A stretch of 64,000 bases of DNA from Hyphomonas beringensis (GTDB lineage Bacteria; Pseudomonadota; Alphaproteobacteria; Caulobacterales; Hyphomonadaceae). The stretch spans positions 62,001 to 126,000 of the forward strand of contig NZ_AWFF01000076.1 in NCBI RefSeq assembly GCF_000682755.1, written 5' to 3'. The notes under the pieces are model-generated. The model was not told the DNA's origin and did no database searches. It worked only from the letters and a program-made list of their open reading frames with translations. Positions 25,430 to 34,293 of this stretch are shown here, piece by piece; position 1 is the first letter of the stretch; each line of letters opens with the position of its first letter. A program made the position numbers and the translations under genes.

Positions 25430-25594
25430 CAAGTCACACATCATGGAGATACAGAAACCATACGTCCTGTTACCTTTCAGGCCCGCAACTCCAAGGCCTA
25501 TGAGGTAGAACTTCTCGGCGCGCCTTCGCGCGAGCAAACGATGAGCCAACATGACAAATCGCGTCCGGTGCTCCTTCCGGAGATTGCAGATTGA
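25430..25594 (+). other. Short open stretch after the deacylase, possible gene remnant
   Basis: A frame ending with TGA at 25592 reads as convincing protein (for example RPVTFQARNSKAYEVELL and RPVLLPEIAD). It has no start codon except ATG 25541, 17 codons from the end. It may be the tail of a lost gene. I do not recognise it. Confidence 0.3.
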
Positions 25595-25645
25595 GGCGGT
25601 TTTTCATAATCGAGTGGAAATAGCGTTCCACAGTCACAAATCAGC

Positions 25646-25681
25646 AAAGCGCCGTCGAGTTCTAGGCGATGGCGCTTTTTC
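25646..25681 (+). terminator. Rho-independent terminator of the permease-hydrolase-deacylase operon
   Basis: Stem AAGCGCCGTCG / CGATGGCGCTT (one G-T pair) with a nine-base loop and a TTTTT tail. It is the strongest terminator in this part of the window and closes the plus-strand operon. Confidence 0.85.
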
Positions 25682-26178
25682 TTATGCCTTGGGGGTAAAC
25701 TCGCAGCCAGAAAACGTCCTTAAAGGGAAAGGTTGTTTTCCGAGCTTGCTTTGCCATTTCCATGATAGAGGGAAATTATCCCATCACTAGCTATTTCTGC
25801 GTATCAATTTGGGATGGATGTGCAGATTTCACGATGTACTTCACCCATTCTGAAGTTTACGCTCTTCTCAGACGCTGCAAAAAGCCTGCTTGAAGAATTG
25901 GCCACGCAGCTGTCGCTCAGGGAGGTCAGGAAGTTTCTGGCAAGCAGCCTCAGAGCGTTAGAGGATGGATAGATATATCGCGGAAGCACAAGGACGGATC
26001 CTTCAGAATCTCTGGAGAGATGTGTCACCATTGCTCAGGGACAGAACGGGCAACCTTCGGCAGTTATACGACCCAAGCGAATCTGGCGGAGTTCCTTTTC
26101 CGCGGATCACAATACGCAACTACAGAAACAGGCATCGAAAACTGTCGCGACACAGCGGACCATCTTGGAGCCATATGA
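25682..26178. other. Intergenic region upstream of the sigma factor gene
   Basis: About 500 bp, somewhat AT-rich, before the FecI-like gene. It holds two 52-codon frames (25814-25972 and 26020-26178, the second ending at the base before the sigma ATG) with protein-like composition but weak or misplaced ribosome sites. The promoter of the sigma operon must lie here, but I cannot point to it. Confidence 0.4.
25814..25972 (+). CDS. Possible small protein, uncertain
   Basis: 52 residues from ATG 25814. The second half (SDAAKSLLEELATQLSLREV and on to the end) has a clear amphipathic helical pattern. No family is recognised, and there is no strong ribosome site, so it may be chance or a remnant. 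Confidence 0.22.
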   Translation: MDVQISRCTSPILKFTLFSDAAKSLLEELATQLSLREVRKFLASSLRALEDG

Positions 26179-26754
26179 ATGAGTTCAGACATTTCAGGCC
26201 GCAAGAGGAAGGGCACAGGCGGCATCTTTTCGGTTTTCCGCGAACAGGAGGCCGGGTTACGCCGCTTCCTTCGGCGGATATCACCCTCAAGCTCCGACAT
26301 TGATGACATCACCCAGGAAACGATCCTGAGGGCGCTGCAGGCAGAGCGTGAACGGGAGATTCTGCAGCCCAAAGCCTATCTCTACACAATCGCCCGTAAT
26401 GTCGTCCGGGACTCTCTGGATAAAAAATCACGCTCGGTGATAGATTTCATAGAGGATTTTGCGCCGGAAACCGTCTCATCAAATGAGCCTCTGGTAGAAG
26501 ACCAGGTAGATGGCCGTCAGCGCATGCTCCTGTTCTGGGAGGCTGTGGCCACGTTGCCTGAGCAGTGTCAGCAGGTGTTTGTATTGAAAAAGGTGTATGG
26601 CTATTCTCATGCAGAAATATCCAAAGAACTCGGCATATCTGTCAGCACGACTGAAAAGCATGTTGCAGCAGGCCTGAGGCGCTGCAGTGAGTTTCTGGAT
26701 AAGCGGTCGGTACGCTTCGGCAAAGAGTCTGAAAGCGCCAGTCTGCAAGGTTGA
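26179..26754 (+). CDS. FecI-like ECF sigma factor
   Basis: 191 residues. Region 2 has DIDDITQETILRAL and YLYTIARNVVRDSL, and region 4 has LPEQCQQVFVLKKVYGYSHAEISKELGISVSTTEKHV, which is the typical helix-turn-helix of FecI-group sigma factors. With the downstream FecR-like protein and STN-containing receptor it forms a complete cell-surface signalling set: substrate binding at the receptor releases the sigma factor, which then transcribes the receptor genes. The gene begins one base after the stop of a short upstream frame. Confidence 0.95.
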   Translation: MSSDISGRKRKGTGGIFSVFREQEAGLRRFLRRISPSSSDIDDITQETILRALQAEREREILQPKAYLYTIARNVVRDSLDKKSRSVIDFIEDFAPETVSSNEPLVEDQVDGRQRMLLFWEAVATLPEQCQQVFVLKKVYGYSHAEISKELGISVSTTEKHVAAGLRRCSEFLDKRSVRFGKESESASLQG

Positions 26755-26796
26755 GGATGTTGTGCCTGCTACGTCAGGCGCTGTGATTGGTGCGAA

Positions 26797-27876
26797 ATGA
26801 AACAGAAAGACGTGCTCTCTTCCACCGCACCCGACCTTACGGCGGAGGCGGCTGCGTGGCTCGCGCAGTTGGAGACGGGCAAACTGTCGAGTGAAGACAT
26901 GGCCGCTTTCCGCGAATGGATTCAGCGCAGCCCAAGACATTATGCTGAAATCCGCCGGCTGGCCGGAGTGTCACTGGAGACCAATGTGCTGGCCGGCATG
27001 GCCGAGCCATTAAGGACGGCGGCCAGTAATCGCAAGCATTTGAAACGCATAGAAAAACCGTCTCGCGGTCGTTCCTTCAAAGTGCCATTAGGCGTTGCCG
27101 GCATGCTCACCGCGTGTGCCTTGGCCGTGGCATTCTATATACAGCAACCGGTCACTTCATCTACACCTGATGAGCCGATACATGCGGCGACGGAGGTCGG
27201 TCAGACGGAGGAAATCGCTCTGCAGGATGGCTCGCGTATAAATCTGAACACGGACAGCAAACTCGACGTGGCATTCGTCAAAGCTGAGCGGAGCGTCTAT
27301 CTGGAGAAAGGGGAGGCGTTTTTTGATGTCGCCCATGATCCGGATCGCCCCTTTACCGTCTATGCTGGCACGCATTCCGTCACCGCTGTAGGTACGGCGT
27401 TTTCTGTCCGCTGGACCGACGATGAGCTGATCGTCACCGTTTCTGAAGGTAAGGTCGTCTACGATGACGGTCCACCCGAAAAGGCGGCGGAGGGGCTGAA
27501 GACTGCCGCCAGCAAGACCGCGAAGCCTGTCGCGCAGAAGACTTTTCTGGCAGCCGGTGAACGACTTGAGATATCTCCTGTCAGTCAGCAGGAGAAGATT
27601 CAGCAATTACCGGATCAAACCCTTTCACGAGAACTTGCTTGGAGATCCGGCTTCCTGGACTTCGAAGACGCACAGCTACGGGACGTTGTTCGGGAAATGC
27701 AGAGATACACACCGATGCGTATCGAGATCGCCGATGAAGACCTGGCAGAACTGCGTTTTGGCGGGGTTTTCCGGATCGGGGAAACCGATGCGTTCTTTGA
27801 GGCACTTGAGCTGTCTTTCGATGTGCAGGTTGAGGAAGCCGGGGACGGGCGCCTGATACTGACCTCGGCAAAATGA
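26797..27876 (+). CDS. FecR-family transmembrane sigma regulator
   Basis: 359 residues. The cytoplasmic N-terminal DUF4880 domain (AAAWLAQLETGKLSSEDMAA ... REWIQRSPRHYAEIRRLA) binds the sigma factor. One membrane helix (about 99-117) follows, then the periplasmic FecR domain (GQTEEIALQDGSRINLNTDS, YLEKGEAFFDVAHD) and a C-terminal STN-like segment (DFEDAQLRDVVREMQRYT). It relays occupancy of the TonB receptor to the sigma factor encoded 42 bp upstream. It is intact and in the normal FecI-FecR order. Confidence 0.95.
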   Translation: MKQKDVLSSTAPDLTAEAAAWLAQLETGKLSSEDMAAFREWIQRSPRHYAEIRRLAGVSLETNVLAGMAEPLRTAASNRKHLKRIEKPSRGRSFKVPLGVAGMLTACALAVAFYIQQPVTSSTPDEPIHAATEVGQTEEIALQDGSRINLNTDSKLDVAFVKAERSVYLEKGEAFFDVAHDPDRPFTVYAGTHSVTAVGTAFSVRWTDDELIVTVSEGKVVYDDGPPEKAAEGLKTAASKTAKPVAQKTFLAAGERLEISPVSQQEKIQQLPDQTLSRELAWRSGFLDFEDAQLRDVVREMQRYTPMRIEIADEDLAELRFGGVFRIGETDAFFEALELSFDVQVEEAGDGRLILTSAK

Positions 27877-28076
27877 TCCCGGATCGGACTATGATCCATG
27901 AGGTCGAAGGCCAGCGGAATGTGATAGAAATACAACATCGCCACATATGATGAAAAAAAGTTCCAAAAAAATAGCAAAATGTATAGCGGGTTTTTGTCTG
28001 CGGTCAGTCTTACCAATGAGACGGCCAATTGGGGCAATCGACGTTTGTCGTGACGAGGAGGAAGGGGAGCTGAAAT

Positions 28077-31000
28077 ATGCCAAATGAGGCTGTACGCATG
28101 GCGTGCTGTCTCGCGGCGCTGGTTGTTATGTCAGCCGGCGTGTCGGTGGCGCAGGAAGCGTATGAAGTGGACATATCTTCGGTTCGCGCCGCAGATGCCA
28201 TCAAATCGCTGTCCTTCCAAACCGGGCACTCAGTTCTCTTTCAGACAGAAGATGTCGGCTCGATCAGAACGAACGCGATAAAGGGGAGGATGACCCTTCG
28301 CGAAGCCATGGATGCGCTTTTCGAAGGTACAGCTCTAACCGGCGGTCTTACGGACAGCGGGATCATCACGATCTCGTTGGACGATGGTCAAAACCAAGAT
28401 CGTTTGGAGAGCGATGTGAGCATAAAGAATTCAAAGAAAACCCTTATGGCGACTGTATCTGCCATGGTGTTTGGGGTCGCGGGTGCAAATGCCCAGGACG
28501 CTACCGCCGCCGCAGATGACACGCGTCGTGAGGAAGTTGTCGTCGTCGTCGGCAGCCGGATTTCAGGCGCGGATGTCGCTGGGGCGTTGCCGGTGACGGT
28601 CGTCGGCGCTGATGAGATCGAAGCCATCGGCGCAGTGTCTGGTGAGGATTTGTTCCTGGCCATTCCGCAATTTGGCGATGTCAGCTTCAACCAGACCTCT
28701 GGCCAGGTCAGCAGCAACTTCGCACGCGGCGATGTTGGCTCTGTTGACCTTCGCAATCTAGGCGTTGGCAGCACGCTGGTCCTTATCAATGGCCGTCGCG
28801 GTGTGAACTATCCAAGCAGCCAGGCAAGCGATACGCTGGCCCCGGTCCTGACATTCAATTCTAACACGGTGCCAGTGAACGGAATCAAGCGCGTTGAAGT
28901 GCTGCGCGACGGCGCGGGCGCCATTTACGGCTCCGACGCTGTGGCGGGTGTCGTAAACATGGTGCTGCAGGATGATTTCGAAGGCGCCCGTCTGGAAGCG
29001 CAATATGGCGGCGCACCGGACACCAATCTGGACGAACTGACACTGAATGGTCTGTTCGGAACGGCATTCAACGGGGGGCGTGGCAATGTCACCCTGTTTG
29101 CGAACTATACAGACCGCTCTGCGCTGTTGGCGAGCGATCAGGATTTCTCTGCGTCTGCGGATCTTCGGCCTTTCTTTGTCGGCACGGAGTTTGAAGGCAG
29201 CAATTCTCTTCTGAACAGCAGCACGACAACGCCATGGGGCGTCTTCAGAACCGTAGACGGCGTACCTGTTCTGCAAAACGGTGCGCGGATCACCAGCGGC
29301 AGCGGCAGCTTCCACCTGCAGCCCGGCACCAATGCGGGCTGCCTGTCCGATATTGGAAACGATATCTGCATTGATGATGGTAATCCGTCGACGACCGGAG
29401 CAGATGTGAATTTGCGCTGGGATGCACGTCAGAACTACCCAATTTCCATCACGCCAGACCTTGAACGCATCAACCTTTTTGCCACGAGCAAATATGATCT
29501 GGGTAATGGCATGGAGCTGTTCGGGGAGGCCGCCTACTACCGCGCCGAAACCGAAAGCGTGCAGGATTCTATCTTCACCATCGGCTCAGTCAAAATGACC
29601 ATCCCGGCTTCAAACTACTGGAACCCGTTTGGCCCAGTCCGCTTTGAAGACGGCACCCTGAACCCGAACCGTCTGCCTGGCATTGATGCGCCAGCAGAAG
29701 GTGTTCCGCTTGTATTGCAGACCCTGCGCTTTTCAGACCTTGGCCCGACCACGGTACGCGTGACGGCAGAGCAATATCGCGCACTTGCCGGCCTGCGCGG
29801 CGATTTCAATGGCTGGGATTGGGAAACCGCGCTTCTCTACAGCGAAGCAACTGTGGATGATCGTCAGGAAGGCATTGATGCAACGGCATTCCAGGCCAAT
29901 CTGGCACTGTCAACGCCGGATGCTTTCAACCCCTTCGATGGTGGTAACCCGCTAAACCCTGGCAGCGATAATACTTTCAGCTCTCAAGCAACCATCGACG
30001 CCATCATGTTTGAGACGAACCGGAAGAATAAAACCACGCTGTTCCAGTGGGATGCGAGCATCTCACGATCAGACCTTTTCCAGACGTGGGCCGGTGATGT
30101 CGGCATGGCTGCCGGTATCGAGTTCCGCCGCGAAACTCAGCTAGATGATCGCGACCCCAATGTTGACGGCACGATCACTTGGTATGACACCGTTCTGGAC
30201 GTCACCCAGGAAAGCAACATGTTCGGTGTCAGTCCGACCCCTGACAATAGTGGCTCGCGCAATGTTACTTCGGTATATACCGAATTTGCCATTCCACTCG
30301 TCTCGGAGGAGATGAACATACCGCTAGTACAAGCGCTGAACCTGCAGCTTGCCGGCCGCTACGAAGACTATAGCGACTTCGGCAGCGTCGCGAAACCGAA
30401 GGTCGCCCTCTCGTGGGATGTCGTCGATGGCTTGAGACTGCGCGGCGCGTATTCTGAAGGCTTCCGGGCACCGAACCTGGAGCAGGTTAACGCCACGGTC
30501 GTCACACGCGGAAACACCCGCACAGACTGGGTGCTGTGCGAGGCAGACCTGCGCGCCGGCCGCATCACTTCGTTTGATGATTGTAACGCGTCTGTTGTGG
30601 CCACAGGCCGCAGGGCAGGGAACCCGGATCTTGAAGCCGAAGAATCGACGAACTGGACGGTGGGAACTGTGTTCCAGCCGCAGGGCATGGCTGACTTCCT
30701 GGGTAATATGACCTTCACGGTTGATTACTGGTCCATTGAACAGACCGGCCTGGTCGGTGTGTTCGGCGGAGGCAATGCGCTGATTGTCGATTATCTCAAC
30801 CGTGTTGAGGGTTCGAGCAATCCAAATGTGATCCGCCTCGATCCAACGTCTGATGATATTGCCCGCTTTGCAGGAACAGGCCTCGACCCTGTCGGTCAGG
30901 TTCTTTATGTGGATGATATCTATCAGAACCTTCAGCCCCAGACCGTCGAAGGTGTCGACCTTGGATTCATGTGGAGCCTGGATGACACGCGTGCAGGTGA

Positions 31001-31484
31001 CTTCGATTTCAGCCTGAATGCGTCCCGTCTACTGACATATGAGCGTGGGGTGTCTCCTGATATCGAAGCGATGTATGCGGCACGTGAGGCTGGCCTGATC
31101 AACGAGTTGACCGAGCTGCCGGAGTCAGAAGACCTGATTGAGCAGAACGGCAATCCGAAATGGCGTCTGTCTTCCACGCTGACCTGGACCTTTGATCAGT
31201 TCCGCGTTGGTGCCAGCGCCACTTATGTTGGCGGCATTGACGACACGTCACTTTCGAACGGCGCAGGCAACTACTACCGTGTGGATGACCACACATTGGT
31301 CAATCTGTATGCGCAATACAGCTTTGAGCAGGACGGTCTGTTCGGCAACAGCCGCATTCGTGTTGGTGCACGCAACCTATTTGACCAGGCCCCGCCGCTT
31401 GCAGATGAAACATACGGATATAGAGGATCGCTCTACCCAGCGACCCCACGTTATCTGTATGTAAGTGTTCAGAAGGAATTCTAG
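28077..31484 (+). CDS. TonB-dependent transducer with N-terminal STN domain
   Basis: 1135 residues. It has signal peptide 1-26 (AGVSVAQ), then an STN signalling domain about 27-105 that contacts the FecR protein. A second signal-peptide-like stretch lies at 117-140 (ATVSAMVFGVAGANAQ), followed by TonB box EEVVVVVGSR, the plug (RVEVLRDGAGAIYGSDAVAG), and a large barrel ending YVSVQKEF. GGGGAG stands ahead of ATG 28077. The internal signal-like stretch has its own GTG (28416) and GGAG six bases upstream, so a shorter receptor without STN could be made. It is the outer-membrane part of the FecIR system; the substrate is unknown, and the following amidohydrolases suggest a peptide or cyclic amide (inference). 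Confidence 0.95.
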   Translation: MPNEAVRMACCLAALVVMSAGVSVAQEAYEVDISSVRAADAIKSLSFQTGHSVLFQTEDVGSIRTNAIKGRMTLREAMDALFEGTALTGGLTDSGIITISLDDGQNQDRLESDVSIKNSKKTLMATVSAMVFGVAGANAQDATAAADDTRREEVVVVVGSRISGADVAGALPVTVVGADEIEAIGAVSGEDLFLAIPQFGDVSFNQTSGQVSSNFARGDVGSVDLRNLGVGSTLVLINGRRGVNYPSSQASDTLAPVLTFNSNTVPVNGIKRVEVLRDGAGAIYGSDAVAGVVNMVLQDDFEGARLEAQYGGAPDTNLDELTLNGLFGTAFNGGRGNVTLFANYTDRSALLASDQDFSASADLRPFFVGTEFEGSNSLLNSSTTTPWGVFRTVDGVPVLQNGARITSGSGSFHLQPGTNAGCLSDIGNDICIDDGNPSTTGADVNLRWDARQNYPISITPDLERINLFATSKYDLGNGMELFGEAAYYRAETESVQDSIFTIGSVKMTIPASNYWNPFGPVRFEDGTLNPNRLPGIDAPAEGVPLVLQTLRFSDLGPTTVRVTAEQYRALAGLRGDFNGWDWETALLYSEATVDDRQEGIDATAFQANLALSTPDAFNPFDGGNPLNPGSDNTFSSQATIDAIMFETNRKNKTTLFQWDASISRSDLFQTWAGDVGMAAGIEFRRETQLDDRDPNVDGTITWYDTVLDVTQESNMFGVSPTPDNSGSRNVTSVYTEFAIPLVSEEMNIPLVQALNLQLAGRYEDYSDFGSVAKPKVALSWDVVDGLRLRGAYSEGFRAPNLEQVNATVVTRGNTRTDWVLCEADLRAGRITSFDDCNASVVATGRRAGNPDLEAEESTNWTVGTVFQPQGMADFLGNMTFTVDYWSIEQTGLVGVFGGGNALIVDYLNRVEGSSNPNVIRLDPTSDDIARFAGTGLDPVGQVLYVDDIYQNLQPQTVEGVDLGFMWSLDDTRAGDFDFSLNASRLLTYERGVSPDIEAMYAAREAGLINELTELPESEDLIEQNGNPKWRLSSTLTWTFDQFRVGASATYVGGIDDTSLSNGAGNYYRVDDHTLVNLYAQYSFEQDGLFGNSRIRVGARNLFDQAPPLADETYGYRGSLYPATPRYLYVSVQKEF

Positions 31485-31491
31485 CACTTGC

Positions 31492-31528
31492 AGGCCCGGC
31501 GTAGCTTCCCCCGCGCCGGGCCTTTTTT
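31492..31528 (+). terminator. Rho-independent terminator after the STN receptor
   Basis: Perfect 10-bp stem AGGCCCGGCG / CGCCGGGCCT and a TTTTTT tail, eight bases after the stop. It partly separates the receptor from the amidohydrolase pair, which may be expressed by read-through or its own promoter. Confidence 0.9.
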
Positions 31529-31560
31529 CTCCACATGAATTCAACAGAAGGGCCCGGATC

Positions 31561-32898
31561 ATGACTCCGCGTGTCTTGGTACTTATAGCATCATTGGTGC
31601 TTGGCTTTTGTCAGGCATGGGCCGCACCTGAAGCGCCATACCCATCAACATACAAGCCTGCTGATTCCCAACCTACGCTCATAAAGCGCGCAAATATCCT
31701 TACGGCAGATGGCCCGGTTCAAGAGAACGCGGACCTTCTGATACAGGACGGGAAGATTGTTGCCATCGGACAGAACCTAAGTGCGCCTGCAAACGCAATC
31801 ATCATGGATGCTGGCGGAAAGTGGGTTACCCCGGGAATAATCGACATTCACTCACACCTTGGCGTGTTCTCATCACCAGGTGTGCCGTCGATGCGCAATG
31901 GAAACGAGAAAACGGGCAAGAATACTGCCGAAGTCTGGGCCGAGCACTCCATTTGGCCGCAAGACCCCGGCTTTGAGCTTGCACGCAAGGGAGGTGTTAC
32001 AACACTCGCAATTCTGCCAGGATCTGCCAATCTTTTTGGGGGGCGCTCTGTCACCGTAAAGAACGTCCCCTCTGTCAGTGTACAGGGTATGAAGTTTCCG
32101 GATGCGCCCTATGGATTGAAAATGGCCTGCGGTGAAAACCCGATCTTTTATGCATCACGAGGCAATGACCCATTTACCCGTATGGGAAATATGGCGGGTT
32201 ATCGTAGTGCCTTTATTGATGCGCAGGCATATCTGGATAAACAGAAGCGCGGCGAGAAACAGAAGCGGGATTTGCGCCTTGAAACTCTGGCCGGTGTACT
32301 GTCTGGCGAGATCACGACCCATATTCACTGTTACCGTGCGGATGAAATGATGCAGATGATCGACCTCTCTAAGGAGTTCGGTTTCAAGATTGGTACATTC
32401 CATCACGCCACAGAAGCTTACAAGATTGCCGATAAGCTCGCGGAAGAGGGCATTGCTGTTGCTACCTGGGCAGATCGCTGGGGCTTCAAACTTGAAGCCT
32501 ATGACGCCATACCCCTGAACGTGGCAGCCCTGGAGTGGGCAGGTGTACATACAATGCTGCACTCAGACAGCGCAATCCTGGTGCAGCGCCTGAATCTGGA
32601 GGCAGGTATGGCCATGGCATCCGCCAGACATGCAAACCGTCAAATCAGCCGCGAAGAAGCAATCCGCTGGATCACGATCAATCCCGCCATCAAACTGGGT
32701 ATTGATGACCGAACGGGCAGTCTCAAGGAGGGGAAGATGGCAGACGTTGTGCTGTGGTCTGATGATCCGTTCAGTGTTTATGCCATCGCAGAGAAAGTCT
32801 TTATTGACGGGGTGTTACTTGTGGACCGGGAGGCTGAAGAATCAGAGCCGGAGTCTGACTTCCTTGTCGGCCAATCAGTCAGGGAGATGGCCCAATGA
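31561..32898 (+). CDS. Secreted amidohydrolase with intact metal site
   Basis: 445 residues from ATG 31561 with a signal peptide ending AWA. Motifs of the imidazolonepropionase-like amidohydrolase group: TPGIIDIHSHLG (first-strand HxH), ARKGGVTTLAILPGS, THIHCYRADEM, FHHATEAYK and MLHSDSA (catalytic Asp), then GSLKEGKMADVVLW at the C-terminus. Such enzymes hydrolyse amide bonds of cyclic amides or dipeptides. It lies just after the FecIR-controlled receptor and overlaps the next amidohydrolase gene by 4 bp. Export and location fit processing of the receptor's substrate in the periplasm. Confidence 0.92.
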   Translation: MTPRVLVLIASLVLGFCQAWAAPEAPYPSTYKPADSQPTLIKRANILTADGPVQENADLLIQDGKIVAIGQNLSAPANAIIMDAGGKWVTPGIIDIHSHLGVFSSPGVPSMRNGNEKTGKNTAEVWAEHSIWPQDPGFELARKGGVTTLAILPGSANLFGGRSVTVKNVPSVSVQGMKFPDAPYGLKMACGENPIFYASRGNDPFTRMGNMAGYRSAFIDAQAYLDKQKRGEKQKRDLRLETLAGVLSGEITTHIHCYRADEMMQMIDLSKEFGFKIGTFHHATEAYKIADKLAEEGIAVATWADRWGFKLEAYDAIPLNVAALEWAGVHTMLHSDSAILVQRLNLEAGMAMASARHANRQISREEAIRWITINPAIKLGIDDRTGSLKEGKMADVVLWSDDPFSVYAIAEKVFIDGVLLVDREAEESEPESDFLVGQSVREMAQ

Positions 32899-34139
32899 AT
32901 TTGAAGTCTATATTGTTTTCAACAGCTCTGCTTGTCATGGGACAGGTGGCGTCCGCTGAAACCATTGCTTTGCGCAATTCCACAATTATGACTGCCGATA
33001 CGCAAGGCCAAATCGAGAATGGAACAATACTGATCGAAAACAGCCGCATTGTCGCTGTTGGGCAGAATGTCAGCGTTCCGTCTGATGCGCGCATTGTGGA
33101 CCTATCAGGCATGACCGTCACACCGGGCTTTATCGTGACCGACACTCTGTTGGGCATAGTCGAGATCAGTGGAGGGGCGAATGCCGCTGAAACATCCAGC
33201 CAGACGAGTGATATCAGCGCCGGCTATAACGTTCAGCATTCAATCAACCCTCTTTCCACTGCCATCCCGGTCGCACGGAAAGGCGGCGTAACTCGCGCCG
33301 TGGTCATGCCGTATCCCGGCGCAGATGGTGCAACATTCGCAGGTCAGGCTGCCATCCTGGACCTTAATGGAAACCTGGAAGGAAACATTTCCGGGCCTGT
33401 TGGAATAGTCTGGGATATGCGCACCAAGGAGTATGGTCGCGGTGCAACCTTTACACAATTGCAGGCTGATCTTGATGATGTGCGCAAATATGTCCGCGAT
33501 GCCTCATCGCTGCAGAAAGGCAAGCTTTTGTCGCGCGATTGGTCGCGTGCAGATCTGGACGCGCTTTCCCCCGTGGTGAAAGGAGATATGCCGCTCACAG
33601 TCAGAGTGGACCGAGCCTCAGATATCCTGACACTTCTGAATCTCGCAAAGGCACAGAAAATACGCCTCGTGGTCGTCGGAGCTTCTGAAGGGTGGCTCGT
33701 CGCAAAGCAAATTGCCGATGCAGGCGTGCCGGTTGCGGTCGACCCGTCAGATAATTTGCCTGGCAGCTTCGATGCAGTGGGTGCCATGTCAGACAATATT
33801 GCCAGGCTGTATGAGGCGGGCGTTCGCCTGATCATTCGCGGTGGATCTTCCGCGCATGATGCGGGCAAGCTTCGCTACTTTGCCGGTATGTCGGTCGCCA
33901 AGGGGGTGCCTAGCAATGAAGCCTTGAAGGCAGTTACATCCACACCCGCAGGGGTTTGGGGCGACGGAACTTTCGGGATGATCAAAGCCGGCATGGTGGC
34001 GGATATTGCCGTCTGGACGGGTGACCCGTTCGAGCCAATGACTGACCTTTCATCCTTATATATAAGTGGCGTGGAGCAAAAGCTCGAAAGCCGGCAGGAC
34101 GCTCTGGCGCAGAAATATATTCCTTTTGCAAAACAGTAA
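32895..34139 (+). CDS. Secreted amidohydrolase paralogue lacking the HxH metal motif
   Basis: 414 residues with signal peptide MNLKSILFSTALLVMGQVASA. It shares the overall plan of the gene before it: TIMTADTQGQIENGTILIEN, VTPGFIV, VARKGGVTRAVVMPY, GMIKAGMVADIAVWTGDP. The HxH after GFI is replaced by VTDTLLG, and I find no counterparts of the two downstream metal His; one HD (SSAHDAG) lies near the end of the barrel. It is probably inactive alone and may be a partner subunit of the first enzyme. The ATG overlaps the previous stop (ATGA), indicating equal co-production. Confidence 0.88.
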   Translation: MNLKSILFSTALLVMGQVASAETIALRNSTIMTADTQGQIENGTILIENSRIVAVGQNVSVPSDARIVDLSGMTVTPGFIVTDTLLGIVEISGGANAAETSSQTSDISAGYNVQHSINPLSTAIPVARKGGVTRAVVMPYPGADGATFAGQAAILDLNGNLEGNISGPVGIVWDMRTKEYGRGATFTQLQADLDDVRKYVRDASSLQKGKLLSRDWSRADLDALSPVVKGDMPLTVRVDRASDILTLLNLAKAQKIRLVVVGASEGWLVAKQIADAGVPVAVDPSDNLPGSFDAVGAMSDNIARLYEAGVRLIIRGGSSAHDAGKLRYFAGMSVAKGVPSNEALKAVTSTPAGVWGDGTFGMIKAGMVADIAVWTGDPFEPMTDLSSLYISGVEQKLESRQDALAQKYIPFAKQ

Positions 34140-34173
34140 GTCTCAACCTGGCTGATAAGTATATATCGATCTG

Positions 34174-34215
34174 GATGCCCCTGATTTTGGACCATGATCT
34201 GAGAGCAGGGGCATC
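34174..34215. terminator. Inverted repeat between convergent amidohydrolase and MpaB genes
   Basis: Perfect 10-bp arms GATGCCCCTG / CAGGGGCATC around a 22-base loop. No T-tract, so a terminator role is probable only from its position between converging genes. Confidence 0.4.
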
Positions 34216-34293
34216 TGCATTTCTATCGGAGTTCAAAGTTGAGATTCAGAGTCGCTTCGCCTGATTTAGGTAAGCTGGAGTCTTAAAGCGACC

